This document shows, piece by piece, positions 44,199 to 53,584 of a stretch of DNA of 64,000 nucleotides. This DNA is from Achromobacter ruhlandii (GTDB lineage: Bacteria; Pseudomonadota; Gammaproteobacteria; Burkholderiales; Burkholderiaceae_B), in contig NZ_CADIJL010000002.1 in NCBI RefSeq assembly GCF_902859695.1, positions 310,001 through 374,000 on the forward strand. Direction: 5' to 3'. The notes below the pieces were generated by a model. That model did no database searches. It saw only the letters and a program-made list of their open reading frames with translations, and was not told the origin of the DNA. Position 1 is the stretch's first letter; each line of letters opens with the position of its first letter. The position numbers were made by a program, and so were the translations under genes.

Positions 44199-46573
44199 CA
44201 AAACACCAAGACCAAAGCCAGATCAAATGGGTCGCCGATTTCATCTGGAACATCGCCGACGACCGTCTGCGCGATGTCTATGTGCGCGGCAAGTACCGCG
44301 ACGTGATTCTGCCGTTCACCGTATTGCGTCGTCTGGACGCTGTGTTGGAGTCGACCAAGCAGGACGTACTGGATCGCAAAAAATTTCTCGATACACATAA
44401 CGTGGCCGAGCAGGACGGTGCACTGCGCATGACGGCGGGGCAGGCGTTCTACAACGTCTCGGAATTCACGTTGACCAAGCTCAAGGCCAGCGCCGCTGGG
44501 CAACGCCTGCGCGATGACTTCATCGCCTACCTTGATGGCTTCTCGCCAAACGTGCAGGAAATCCTCAACAAATTCAAATTCCGCGATCAGATTCAGACGC
44601 TGGTGGATGCTCACGTTCTTGGTTTCCTGATCGAGGACTTCCTTGACCCGGAAATCAATCTTTCACCCCTGCCGGTGAAAGACGCAGACGGGCGCATCAA
44701 GCTGCCGCCGCTGGACAATCACGGCATGGGTACCGTGTTCGAGGAACTGATCCGCCGCTTCAACGAAGAAAACAACGAAGAGGCGGGAGAGCACTTCACG
44801 CCGCGCGATGTGGTCAAGCTCATGGCCAAGCTGCTGTTCCTGCCCGTGGCCGAGCGCATCCAGTCCGGTACCTATCTGCTCTACGACGGCGCATGCGGCA
44901 CCGGCGGCATGCTGACCGTCGCCGAGGAAACTTTGTTGGATCTGGCGGAAGAACGCGGCAAGGAGGTTTCCATCCACCTGTTTGGGCAGGAAATCAACCC
45001 CGAAACCTACGCCATCTGCAAGGCCGATCTGCTCTTGAAAGGCGAAGGCGGTGCGGCGGAGAACATCGTCGGCGGCGCGGACAAGTCCACCCTGTCTGCC
45101 GACCAGTTCCGCAGCCGCGAGTTTGACTTCATGATTTCCAATCCGCCGTATGGCAAGAGTTGGAAGACCGATCTGGAACGCATGGGCGGCAAGGCGGGTT
45201 TCAACGACCCGCGCTTCATCGTCAGCCACGACGACAACCCAGAACTCAAGCTCATCACCCGCTCCAGCGACGGGCAGCTCATGTTCCTGGTGAACAAGCT
45301 GTCCAAAATGAAGCGCAACGCGCCCGCCGACGGCGTGGGCAGCCGTATCGCGCTGGTTCATAACGGTTCCGCGTTGTTCACCGGCGACGCGGGCCAGGGC
45401 GAAAGCAATATTCGTCGCTGGGTGCTGGAAAACGATTGGCTGGAAGCCATCATCGCGCTGCCGCTCAACATCTTTTACAACACGGGCATCGCTACCTACA
45501 TATGGATTTTGTCCAACCGCAAGGCTGCCTCACGCCGTGGCAAGGTTCAGTTGATCGACGCCAGCCAATGGTCCCAGCCGTTGCGCCGCAATCTTGGCAA
45601 GAAGAATTGCGAGCTGGCTGACGCCGACATTCAGCGCATCCTCGACCTTTACTTGGGTGATGCGCAGGCAACCGAGCAGAGCAAGTGGTTCGACACGCAG
45701 GACTTCGGCTATTGGAAGATCACCGTAGAGCGCCCGCTGCGACTCAAGAGCCAGTTGAAAACCAGCGCCATCGAAACCCTGCGCTTCGCGTCGGGCGATG
45801 AGTCCCTGCGCCAGGAAATCTGGATGAAGTACGGTGACTCTTTGTACGAAGGTTTCGCCGGCATCAAGGCTGACCTCGAAGCCTGGTTGAAGGGCGAAGA
45901 GGACGATGAAGACGAGGACGAAGAGGAAGCTGAGGACGGCGAGTCGGCACCTGCTCGCAAGGCAGTTCCCGCCAAGAAGCGCAAGAAGCTGCTTGACCCT
46001 GCTACGTGGCTGCGCGACAAGAAGTTGCTGGACACTGCGATTCAGGCCCAACAGGTGTTGGGCCATGAGGTGCATGACGATCACAACGAGTTCCGTTCCC
46101 GGTTCGATGAGTTCCTGAAGGGCGCGAGCCTCAAGCTGGGAGCACCGGAGAAAAAAGCCATTTTCAAGGCCGTAAGCTGGCGTGACGAAACCGCTCCGGA
46201 GGTTATTGCTAAGCGCAGTAAGCTCAAGAAAAACGAACTCTTTGAGCAAGGCTTCGATGGCACGTACCTGCAAACCGTAGGCAATGATCGCTTCAAGGTC
46301 GAGTACGAACCGGATAGCGACCTTCGCGATACCGAGCAGGTGCCGCTAAAAGAGCTAGGCGGCATTGAGGCCTTCTTTCAGCGAGAAGTTCTGCCGCACG
46401 CGCGGGATGCGTGGATTGACCACTCGAAGACCCGGATCGGCTATGAAATCTCCTTCGCCCGCTACTTTTACAAGCCCGCGCCGTTGCGCTCGCTGGAAAA
46501 GATTCGCGCGGACATCTTGAAGTTGGAGCAGCAGATGGAAGGCTTGCTGCATAAGATCGTGGGGACGGTTTGA
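44195..46573 (+). CDS. hsdM: Type I restriction-modification DNA methyltransferase subunit
   Basis: A 792-aa N6-adenine methyltransferase. An N-terminal helical HsdM domain (WVADFIWNIADDRLRD) is followed by the catalytic domain with SAM motif LLYDGACGTGGML and the active-site NPPYGKSW (Asn316-Pro-Pro-Tyr319). An acidic low-complexity linker (about residues 568-590, rich in E/D) leads to a C-terminal extension unlike shorter 500-aa HsdM proteins. It methylates the host target recognised by HsdS, protecting it from HsdR. Confidence 0.95.
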   Translation: MTKHQDQSQIKWVADFIWNIADDRLRDVYVRGKYRDVILPFTVLRRLDAVLESTKQDVLDRKKFLDTHNVAEQDGALRMTAGQAFYNVSEFTLTKLKASAAGQRLRDDFIAYLDGFSPNVQEILNKFKFRDQIQTLVDAHVLGFLIEDFLDPEINLSPLPVKDADGRIKLPPLDNHGMGTVFEELIRRFNEENNEEAGEHFTPRDVVKLMAKLLFLPVAERIQSGTYLLYDGACGTGGMLTVAEETLLDLAEERGKEVSIHLFGQEINPETYAICKADLLLKGEGGAAENIVGGADKSTLSADQFRSREFDFMISNPPYGKSWKTDLERMGGKAGFNDPRFIVSHDDNPELKLITRSSDGQLMFLVNKLSKMKRNAPADGVGSRIALVHNGSALFTGDAGQGESNIRRWVLENDWLEAIIALPLNIFYNTGIATYIWILSNRKAASRRGKVQLIDASQWSQPLRRNLGKKNCELADADIQRILDLYLGDAQATEQSKWFDTQDFGYWKITVERPLRLKSQLKTSAIETLRFASGDESLRQEIWMKYGDSLYEGFAGIKADLEAWLKGEEDDEDEDEEEAEDGESAPARKAVPAKKRKKLLDPATWLRDKKLLDTAIQAQQVLGHEVHDDHNEFRSRFDEFLKGASLKLGAPEKKAIFKAVSWRDETAPEVIAKRSKLKKNELFEQGFDGTYLQTVGNDRFKVEYEPDSDLRDTEQVPLKELGGIEAFFQREVLPHARDAWIDHSKTRIGYEISFARYFYKPAPLRSLEKIRADILKLEQQMEGLLHKIVGTV

Positions 46574-47988
46574 TGCACCAGCTTCCTCGATACACGCAAT
46601 ACCGGGATTCCGGTCTGCCGTGGGTTGGCGAAATTCCTGCCCATTGGTCGACGCGCCGCAACCGCTATCTTTTTCGAGAAGTTGATCACCGTTCGAAAAA
46701 TGGAGAAGAAACGCACCTCTCGATGAGTCAGGTTCACGGCCTTGTTCCAAGCAAGGACTTGGGTCGCAAGAGCCTTCAGTCAGAGAACTACGCGGGCGGC
46801 AAACTCGTCGCAGAACACGATTTGGTTCTCAATCGCTTGAAGGCGCATCTAGGAGTATTTGCGCGTGCCAAGCAAGCTGGCGTCGTTAGTCCGGACTACA
46901 CCGTTCTCCGGCCCAAACGCGGGACATCTGTTCAGTATTGCGAATCGCTTTTCAAGACGCCGATGTATGTCGGTGAGTTCCGGCGTAGAACAAAGGGCAT
47001 TGTCGAAGGCTTCTGGCGTCTCTATACGGATGACTTCTACGACGTCTCGGCATTGTTGCCGCCTCCGGAGGAGCAAGACAAAATCGTCGCCTACCTGCGC
47101 GTGCAGGATGCGCACATCGCCCGCTTCATCAAGACCAAACGCGACCTCATCGGGTTGCTGAGCGAGCAGAAGGTGCGCATCATCGACCACGCCGTCACGC
47201 GTGGCCTCGATGCCTCGGTGAGACTCAAGCCTTCCGGCATCGAGTGGCTGGGGGATGTGCCAGAACATTGGAATGTCACCTTCATCAAGCACCTTGCGGA
47301 CGTGCGCTTCAGTGGCGTGGACAAGCATTCGCACGACGACGAAACGCCGGTGCGCCTGTGTAACTACACGGACGTTTACAAGAACGACCGTATCACCGAC
47401 GATATGAACTTGATGCGCGCCACAGCAACGGCGGTGGAAATAGCGCGCCTCACGCTAAAGGCGGGCGATGTCATTCTCACGAAAGATTCTGAAACGCCCG
47501 ATGACATTGGAGTGCCCGCATGGGTGCCGGAAGACCTACCTGGCGTGGTCTGCGCTTACCATCTCGGTTTGCTGCGCCCGGAACCGGGGCGCGTGCTGGG
47601 CGAGTTCCTGTTCCGCGCCATAGGTTCGGCTCGCATTGCGCAACAGTTCCACGTTCTCGCCACCGGTGTTACGCGTTTCGCTCTCGGCAAGCACGACGTG
47701 AAAAACGCAGTTATCCTGCTGCCGCCGACTGTAGACGAGCAGCAAGCCGTCTGCCGTTGGATCGCCGGTGAGTGCAAACCCGTCGAGGACGCCATCCAGC
47801 GCGCCGAGGAGGAGATCAAGCTTATCCGCGAGTACCGCGATCGCCTGATCGCCGATGCCGTAACCGGCCAGGTGGATCTGCGCGGCTGGCAGCCCGGTCC
47901 GGACGACGTGGTTGGCGACGACGAGCTGGTGGCGTTGGGCGATGATGAGGCCGACCCTGCCGAGGAAGACGCCGATGGCGACGAGTAA
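46573..47988 (+). CDS. hsdS: Type I restriction-modification specificity subunit
   Basis: A 471-aa HsdS with two target-recognition domains. Each begins with the same phrase: YRDSGLPWVGEIPAHWSTRR near the start and LKPSGIEWLGDVPEHWNVTF in the middle. Each ends in coiled-coil spacers (EEQDKIVAYLRVQDAHIARF and DEQQAVCRWIAGECKPVEDA). It thus recognises a bipartite DNA sequence that cannot be predicted here. The ATG at 46573 overlaps the hsdM stop. The acidic C-terminal tail (DDEADPAEEDADGDE) overlaps the next gene. Confidence 0.95.
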   Translation: MHQLPRYTQYRDSGLPWVGEIPAHWSTRRNRYLFREVDHRSKNGEETHLSMSQVHGLVPSKDLGRKSLQSENYAGGKLVAEHDLVLNRLKAHLGVFARAKQAGVVSPDYTVLRPKRGTSVQYCESLFKTPMYVGEFRRRTKGIVEGFWRLYTDDFYDVSALLPPPEEQDKIVAYLRVQDAHIARFIKTKRDLIGLLSEQKVRIIDHAVTRGLDASVRLKPSGIEWLGDVPEHWNVTFIKHLADVRFSGVDKHSHDDETPVRLCNYTDVYKNDRITDDMNLMRATATAVEIARLTLKAGDVILTKDSETPDDIGVPAWVPEDLPGVVCAYHLGLLRPEPGRVLGEFLFRAIGSARIAQQFHVLATGVTRFALGKHDVKNAVILLPPTVDEQQAVCRWIAGECKPVEDAIQRAEEEIKLIREYRDRLIADAVTGQVDLRGWQPGPDDVVGDDELVALGDDEADPAEEDADGDE

Positions 47989-49084
47989 GAAACCGACCGC
48001 CCGCAAGACATCCGCACTGGCGCCGCGCGAACCCGCCGCATTGCTGGTCGAACTGCGCGGTCTGATCGAATCCGCCCGCCAGCATGTTGCGCAAACAGCC
48101 AATGCCACGTTGACTATGTTGTATTGGCATGTGGGCCAACGCATTCGCGGAGAGGTGCTGAAGGACGGGCGGGCAGGTTATGGCGAGGAGATTCTTGCGA
48201 CGCTGTCGCAAGAATTGGCGAGAGACTACGGCAAAGGCTTCAATGTGTCGGCGCTGACCCGCATGGTCAAATTTGCCGAGGCATTTCCGGACGAGGCCAT
48301 TGTCGCGACTCTGTCGCGAGAATTGAGCTGGAGCCACTTCGTCGAAATCCTGCCGCTCAAGCAGCCGCTGGAGCGCGAGTATTACGCCGAGCTGTGCCGC
48401 GTGGAACGCTGGAGCGTGCGTACCCTGCGCGAGCGCATCGCCAGCCAATTGTATCTGCGCACGTCCATCGCCAAACAACCCGAAGCCGTGGTGCAGGCGG
48501 AAATCAGCCACCTCCGCGCGGGCGGGCAAATGACGCCCGACCTGGTGTTCCGCGACCCATACATGCTGGATTTTCTGGGCTTGCCACACGACTACAGCGA
48601 GCGCGACCTAGAAGACGCCATCCTGCGCGAGATGGAGCGGTTTCTGCTGGAACTGGGCGTAGGCTTCACCTTCGTGGCGCGGCAAAAGCGTATCAGCGTT
48701 GGTGCGGACGATTTCTACCTTGATCTGTTGTTCTATCACCGTCATCTGAAACGGCTGGTGGCGGTGGAGTTGAAGCTGGAGAAGTTCCAGCCCGCGCACA
48801 AGGGGCAGATGGAGCTGTACCTGCGCTGGCTGGACAAGCATGACCGAGCGGCAGGCGAGGAACCGCCCATCGGTCTGATCCTGTGCGCCGCCAGGGACAC
48901 CGAACAGGTGGAGTTGCTGGATCTGGGGGCTTCGAATATTCGCGTAGCGGAGTATCTGGCGCATATTCCGGACGTGCAAGTGTTGCAGGCGCAATTGCAT
49001 CGCGCCGTGGCGCTGGCGCGTGAGCGCGCCGGGCACTTCGTTTTGCAGGCTCCGACAAGGGGAAATCTTCGGGAGAAAGATTGA
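47975..49084 (+). CDS. DUF1016 family PD-(D/E)XK nuclease (YhcG-like)
   Basis: A 369-aa protein with the N-terminal DUF1016 helical domain (ATLTMLYWHVGQRIRGEVL, then YGEEILATLSQELARDYGKGF) and a C-terminal PD-(D/E)XK nuclease core. The core has Asp250 in FYLDLLFYHRHL and Glu265-Leu-Lys267 in LVAVELKLEKF. It begins inside hsdS and ends in a TGATG overlap with hsdR, so it is embedded in the R-M operon. Relatives recur in type I loci, but their role is not settled; it may be an auxiliary nuclease. Confidence 0.88.
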   Translation: MATSKKPTARKTSALAPREPAALLVELRGLIESARQHVAQTANATLTMLYWHVGQRIRGEVLKDGRAGYGEEILATLSQELARDYGKGFNVSALTRMVKFAEAFPDEAIVATLSRELSWSHFVEILPLKQPLEREYYAELCRVERWSVRTLRERIASQLYLRTSIAKQPEAVVQAEISHLRAGGQMTPDLVFRDPYMLDFLGLPHDYSERDLEDAILREMERFLLELGVGFTFVARQKRISVGADDFYLDLLFYHRHLKRLVAVELKLEKFQPAHKGQMELYLRWLDKHDRAAGEEPPIGLILCAARDTEQVELLDLGASNIRVAEYLAHIPDVQVLQAQLHRAVALARERAGHFVLQAPTRGNLREKD

Positions 49085-52000
49085 TGGTGACTGACACTAG
49101 CGAGAAGGAACTGGAACGACTGATCGTGCGCCACTTGGCGGGCATCAGCGAACACTCGGCTGTTCTGGCGAACACCGTCCAGGAACCCATGCTGGTGTAT
49201 GCGCCGGGCGGTTACGCGCTGGGCCGGGCGAGCGACTACAACCGCGACGTGGCGCTGGACGTGCCCAAACTGCTGGAATTCCTGCACGCCACCCAACCCA
49301 AGGCAGTGGAGACGCTGAGCCTCGCCGCCGAGGGCATTCAGCGCACGCAGTTCCTGCATCGGTTACAGGGTGAAATTGCCAAACGCGGTGTAGTGGACGT
49401 GTTGCGCAAGGGTGTAAGCCATGGGCCGGTAACGGTCGATCTTTACAAGCTGCTGCCTACGCCGGGTAATACCGCTGCAGCAGACGCCTTCGAGAAGAAC
49501 ATTTTCAGCGTCACTCGGCAGGTGCGCTACAGCAATGACTCGGGCAATGAACTGGACTTGGTAGTCTTCATCAATGGTCTGCCGGTGCTGACCTTCGAAT
49601 TGAAGAATTCGCTGACCAAGCAAACCGTAGCCGACGCAATCGTCCAATACCAGATCACGCGCGACCCCAAGGAACTGCTGTTCCAGTCAGGGCGTTGCAT
49701 CGCCCACATGGCAGTGGACGATGCGGAGGTGCGCTTTTGCACTGAGTTGAAGGGGAAGGCGTCATGGTTCTTGCCGTTCAACCAGGGCTGGAACAGCGGC
49801 GCGGGCAACCCGCCGAACCCAAATGGAATAAAGACCGACTATCTGTGGAAGCAGGTGTTGGTGAAGGCGTCGTTGGCCAACATCATCGAGAACTATGCGC
49901 AGGTGGTGGAGGACGAGGAGCAAGATGCCGGTGGCAGGCGGAGAAAGATCCGCAAGCCGGTATTCCCGCGTTTCCATCAGTTGCGCACGGTGCGCGCACT
50001 GCTGCGTCGTTCTCGTGAGGATGGCGTCGGCAAACGGTATCTCGTGCAACACTCGGCTGGCAGCGGCAAGAGCAACACCATTGCATGGCTGGCGCACCAA
50101 TTAGTGGAGTTGAAGACGGCAGAGGATGAAACGCAGGCCCTGTTCGACTCGGTCGTCGTCATTACAGACCGACGCGCGTTGGATACCCAGATTCACAAGA
50201 CCATCAAAGGCTACGACCATGTGGCTTCGATTCTCGGTCACTCGGACAACGCGCAGGAACTGCGCGACTTCCTGCGCCGTGGCAAGAAGATCATCGTCAC
50301 CACAGTGCAGAAGTTTCCCTTCATCCTCGACGAACTGGGCGACTTGGGCGACCGTAAATTCGCGCTGCTGATCGACGAGGCGCATTCCAGCCAGGGGGGT
50401 AAGACCACGGCCAAGATGCACCAGGCGCTGGGCGGCGCGGGAGGGGAGGAAGAGGAAACCGGTGGCGACGCTCAGGACGAAATCAATACGCTGATCGAGG
50501 ATCGCATCCGCTCGCGAAAGTTGCTGGCTAACGCCAGCTACTACGCCTTCACCGCTACGCCGAAGACCAAGACGTTGGAATTGTTCGGTGAGCGGGTGGT
50601 GGTGGGGGACAAAGTGCGGTTTCGCTCCCCTGAGGATCTGACCTACACCACCAAGCAGGCAATACAAGAGGGTTTCATCCTTGACGTGATCGCCAACTAC
50701 ACACCGGTGGATAGTTTCTACCACGTCGCCAAGACCATCGAGGACGACCCGCAGGTGGACAAGGGCAAGGCGCTGAAGAAAATCCGACGCTACGTCGAGT
50801 CGCACGACAAGGCAGTTCGCCGCAAGGCCGAGATCATGGTCGATCATTTCACCGAGCAGGTGATCGGTGCGAAGAAGATCGGTGGCAAAGCTCGGGCGAT
50901 GATCGTCTGCAACGGTATCGCGCGCGCCATCGACTATTTCCGCGAGGTGTCGGACTACCTGGCTGAAATCAAAAGTCCTTACAAGGCCATAGTCGCGTAC
51001 TCGGGCGACTTTGAGATCGCTGGATCGAAGAAAACCGAGGCCGATCTCAACGACTTTCCAAGCAAGGATATTCCAGCCAAGTTCAAGCAAGACCCGTATC
51101 GCTTCTTGATCGTGGCCAACAAGTTCGTCACCGGTTTCGATGAGCCGTTGCTGCATACGATGTATGTGGACAAGCCGCTGGCGGGTGTGCTGGCAGTGCA
51201 AACGCTGTCACGCTTAAATCGAGCGCACCCGCAAAAGGCGGACACCTTCGTTCTGGATTTTGCGGACAACGCCGAAGCTGTGAAAGCGGCCTTTCAGGAG
51301 TACTATCGCGCCACGATCCAGGAAGGCGAAACCGATCCGAACAAGCTGCACGACATCAAGGCCGAACTGGATGTGCAGCAGGTTTACAGCACCCAGCAGG
51401 TGGATGACTTGGTGGCCCTGTATCTATCCGGCGCTGACCGCGAGAAGCTCGATCCTATTCTTGATGTTTGCGTGGCGGAATATGTCAGCAAGCTTGGCGA
51501 AGACGAGCAAGTCAAGTTCAAGGGCAAGGCCAAGGCGTTCGTGCGTAGCTATGGTTTCCTCTCGGCTATCCTGCCGTACGGACATCCGGCGTGGGAGAAG
51601 CTGACGATATTCCTGAACTTCCTGATTCCAAAGCTGCCCGCGCCGAAGGATGAAGATCTCTCCAAGGGTGTGCTGGACGCCATCGACATGGACAGCTACC
51701 GCGCGCAGGCGCAAGCGGCGATGAAGATGGCGCTGGATGATGCGGATGCGTTCGTCGAACCACCTCCGCTCGGCGCCGGTGGCGGTAGTGGCGAGCCGGA
51801 CTTGGACAAGCTCTCAAACGTTATCAAGCAGTTTAATGATCTGTTCGGCAACATCGAATGGCACGACGCCGACAAGATCAAGCAGGTCATTATCGAAGAA
51901 ATTCCTGCACGTGTGGCTCGGGACAAGGCGTATCAGAATGCCCAGGCCAACTCAGGCAAGCAGAACGCGAGGCTTGAGCACGACAAGGCGCTTAATCGCG

Positions 52001-52152
52001 TGGTACTGGAGCTGCTGGATGACCACACTGAACTGTTCAAGCTGTTCAGCGATAACGCCAACTTCAAACGCTGGCTAGCGGACATGGTGTTCGACTCGAC
52101 TTACCACCCTGGCACGACCCCGCCCGCGCCGCCGCAAGGGGCTTCGGCGTGA
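49084..52152 (+). CDS. hsdR: Type I restriction endonuclease subunit
   Basis: A 1022-aa ATP-dependent translocase/nuclease. The N-terminal PD-(D/E)XK nuclease region includes GNELDLVVFINGLPVLTFELK. The SF2 helicase motor has Walker A AGSGKSN (Gly326-Ser330), DEAH-like Asp431-Glu-Ala-His434 (LLIDEAHSSQ), SAT-like FTATPKTK and the motif VI region LSRLNRAHPQKADTFVLDF. A C-terminal helical domain binds the MTase. It cleaves unmodified DNA at a distance from the target. The start overlaps the DUF1016 stop. Confidence 0.96.
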   Translation: MVTDTSEKELERLIVRHLAGISEHSAVLANTVQEPMLVYAPGGYALGRASDYNRDVALDVPKLLEFLHATQPKAVETLSLAAEGIQRTQFLHRLQGEIAKRGVVDVLRKGVSHGPVTVDLYKLLPTPGNTAAADAFEKNIFSVTRQVRYSNDSGNELDLVVFINGLPVLTFELKNSLTKQTVADAIVQYQITRDPKELLFQSGRCIAHMAVDDAEVRFCTELKGKASWFLPFNQGWNSGAGNPPNPNGIKTDYLWKQVLVKASLANIIENYAQVVEDEEQDAGGRRRKIRKPVFPRFHQLRTVRALLRRSREDGVGKRYLVQHSAGSGKSNTIAWLAHQLVELKTAEDETQALFDSVVVITDRRALDTQIHKTIKGYDHVASILGHSDNAQELRDFLRRGKKIIVTTVQKFPFILDELGDLGDRKFALLIDEAHSSQGGKTTAKMHQALGGAGGEEEETGGDAQDEINTLIEDRIRSRKLLANASYYAFTATPKTKTLELFGERVVVGDKVRFRSPEDLTYTTKQAIQEGFILDVIANYTPVDSFYHVAKTIEDDPQVDKGKALKKIRRYVESHDKAVRRKAEIMVDHFTEQVIGAKKIGGKARAMIVCNGIARAIDYFREVSDYLAEIKSPYKAIVAYSGDFEIAGSKKTEADLNDFPSKDIPAKFKQDPYRFLIVANKFVTGFDEPLLHTMYVDKPLAGVLAVQTLSRLNRAHPQKADTFVLDFADNAEAVKAAFQEYYRATIQEGETDPNKLHDIKAELDVQQVYSTQQVDDLVALYLSGADREKLDPILDVCVAEYVSKLGEDEQVKFKGKAKAFVRSYGFLSAILPYGHPAWEKLTIFLNFLIPKLPAPKDEDLSKGVLDAIDMDSYRAQAQAAMKMALDDADAFVEPPPLGAGGGSGEPDLDKLSNVIKQFNDLFGNIEWHDADKIKQVIIEEIPARVARDKAYQNAQANSGKQNARLEHDKALNRVVLELLDDHTELFKLFSDNANFKRWLADMVFDSTYHPGTTPPAPPQGASA

Positions 52153-52174
52153 GCGACCTTCGAGAAATGATGCA

Positions 52175-53131
52175 ATGACCCTGAATCTCGCGAAACTTGT
52201 GATCACCTACTTGAAGGATCGACCTGAGGAGAAGTTCACCGCACGGCAAATCGCCGATTGGGTGTTCGAAGCGTTCCCCGCGGAGTGTCAGGCGAAAAAG
52301 GAGAACAGCAAGTTCATCACCAACGACGCGGAGCTGGTGCAGCAATTGGTTGCCGAAATCAGCTCGCAGCGCCCCATCTTGCAGAAGCGTCATCCGGAGT
52401 TGAAAACGACCGAAGGCCGGCCGCGCAAATATTACTACTCGGAGAAGTCGGACAGCGCCGAGGTGGCGGCGGTCGAGAGCGCCGTCACCATGCCTTTGGG
52501 CGACACCAGCCAGCCGAAAATCGGTGAACATGCGCTGTATCCGATGCTGTCACGTTATCTGTGGGAAGAGTTCCGTCTGTATTCCAAGCGCATCGATGAG
52601 AAGCGGTCTTCTAATAAGCGTGGGCCGAACGGCAACCGCTGGCTTTACCCGGACGTGGTGGGCATGGAGGATTTGGGCTCGGACTGGCACCAGGAGGTGC
52701 GCGACTGCGTCAACCAGTATTCTGACAAGCGCACCAAGCTGTGGTCGTTCGAAGCCAAACTGCTGATCAACCGTTCGAACGTGCGCGAGTGCTTCTTTCA
52801 GGCGGTGTCGAACTCGTCATGGTCCAACTTCGGCTACTTGGTGGCGGCGGAAATTGGCGGGCAGGACACGCTGAAGGAGCTGCGGCTGCTGTTCGCTGCC
52901 CATGGGATTGGCTTCATCAAGCTGGATTTGGACAATCCGGTGGACAGTCAAGTACTGATCCCAGCCCGCGAGCGTGACGAGATCGATTGGGACATGGCCA
53001 ACCGGTTGGCGACGGAGAATCGGGATTTTCTGGACTACGTGAAGCTGGTGAAGCAGTTCTACCAGACCGGCGAAGCGCGCAGGGTAGATTGGGACCTGCC
53101 CGATACAGAGGGGGGCGCGCTATCTCAGTAG
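52175..53131 (+). CDS. COG2958-like protein: HARE-HTH plus PD-(D/E)XK-like domain
   Basis: A 318-aa protein. The N-terminal winged helix (LAKLVITYLKDRPEEKFTAR, then QIADWVFEAFPAECQ) resembles the HARE-HTH domain of restriction-linked proteins. The C-terminal half shows a nuclease-like arrangement: Asp160 in YPDVVGMEDLG and Glu193-Ala-Lys195 in LWSFEAKLLINRSN, spaced as in PD-(D/E)XK folds. It follows hsdR by 22 bp on the same strand, so it is likely part of the operon. It could cut modified DNA or assist the type I enzyme; neither is shown. Confidence 0.75.
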   Translation: MTLNLAKLVITYLKDRPEEKFTARQIADWVFEAFPAECQAKKENSKFITNDAELVQQLVAEISSQRPILQKRHPELKTTEGRPRKYYYSEKSDSAEVAAVESAVTMPLGDTSQPKIGEHALYPMLSRYLWEEFRLYSKRIDEKRSSNKRGPNGNRWLYPDVVGMEDLGSDWHQEVRDCVNQYSDKRTKLWSFEAKLLINRSNVRECFFQAVSNSSWSNFGYLVAAEIGGQDTLKELRLLFAAHGIGFIKLDLDNPVDSQVLIPARERDEIDWDMANRLATENRDFLDYVKLVKQFYQTGEARRVDWDLPDTEGGALSQ

Positions 53132-53584
53132 ACAACAGCGTAACCACAGTTGCAGAGATTGATTTTGTGAAAGCTCGCACCAATGGTGTAGCGCCCGTCG
53201 GTAATTTCGTATTTAAGGCATAACATGCGTCCAAGGAGCATTTATGCCCCGCAACCCAAAGTCCCAGCTAGTCGATCTGCCGGCTATTCCTAAGCACCCG
53301 GCATACCCATATTGAACGCAGCCATTGCCCGCGATAGTGTCTACCACTTTTAGGTGGACACCATGTACAAGCGGCTGCGGATGGCCCATGAGTAAGGTCG
53401 GCGCGTGTGTGGCCTGGTTACGCGAGTGGCTGCGGTGAGCCGTGTCGATCTGATCTGGCGGGCCACCGAGCCGCTGGGTATGCGCGCCGGCACTGAGACA
53501 GCGTTGTCCCGGGCGACGCTTACGCGACTGGCTGGGATTAGCCCCTTCCGGTTCGCTCAGGCGTCGTTCCAACGAATCGTCCTG
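53132..53584. mobile_element. Insertion-sequence remnants at the right island edge
   Basis: No intact gene. 53244-53315 encodes MPRNPKSQLVDLPAIPK then diverges and stops, matching only the extreme N-terminus of IS256-family transposases. 53435-53512 encodes VDLIWRATEPLGMRAGTETA, like the IS66 TnpB protein. Between them a short dyad, TGTCTACC ... GGTGGACA, sits at about 53337-53359. These fragments suggest repeated insertion and deletion at the end of the R-M island. Confidence 0.65.

Noticed and set aside
53213-53572. 119-codon minus-strand frame in the IS remnant region
   Set aside because: The plus strand shows IS256-like and IS66-like fragments; the minus-strand product has no recognisable domain and low-quality composition.
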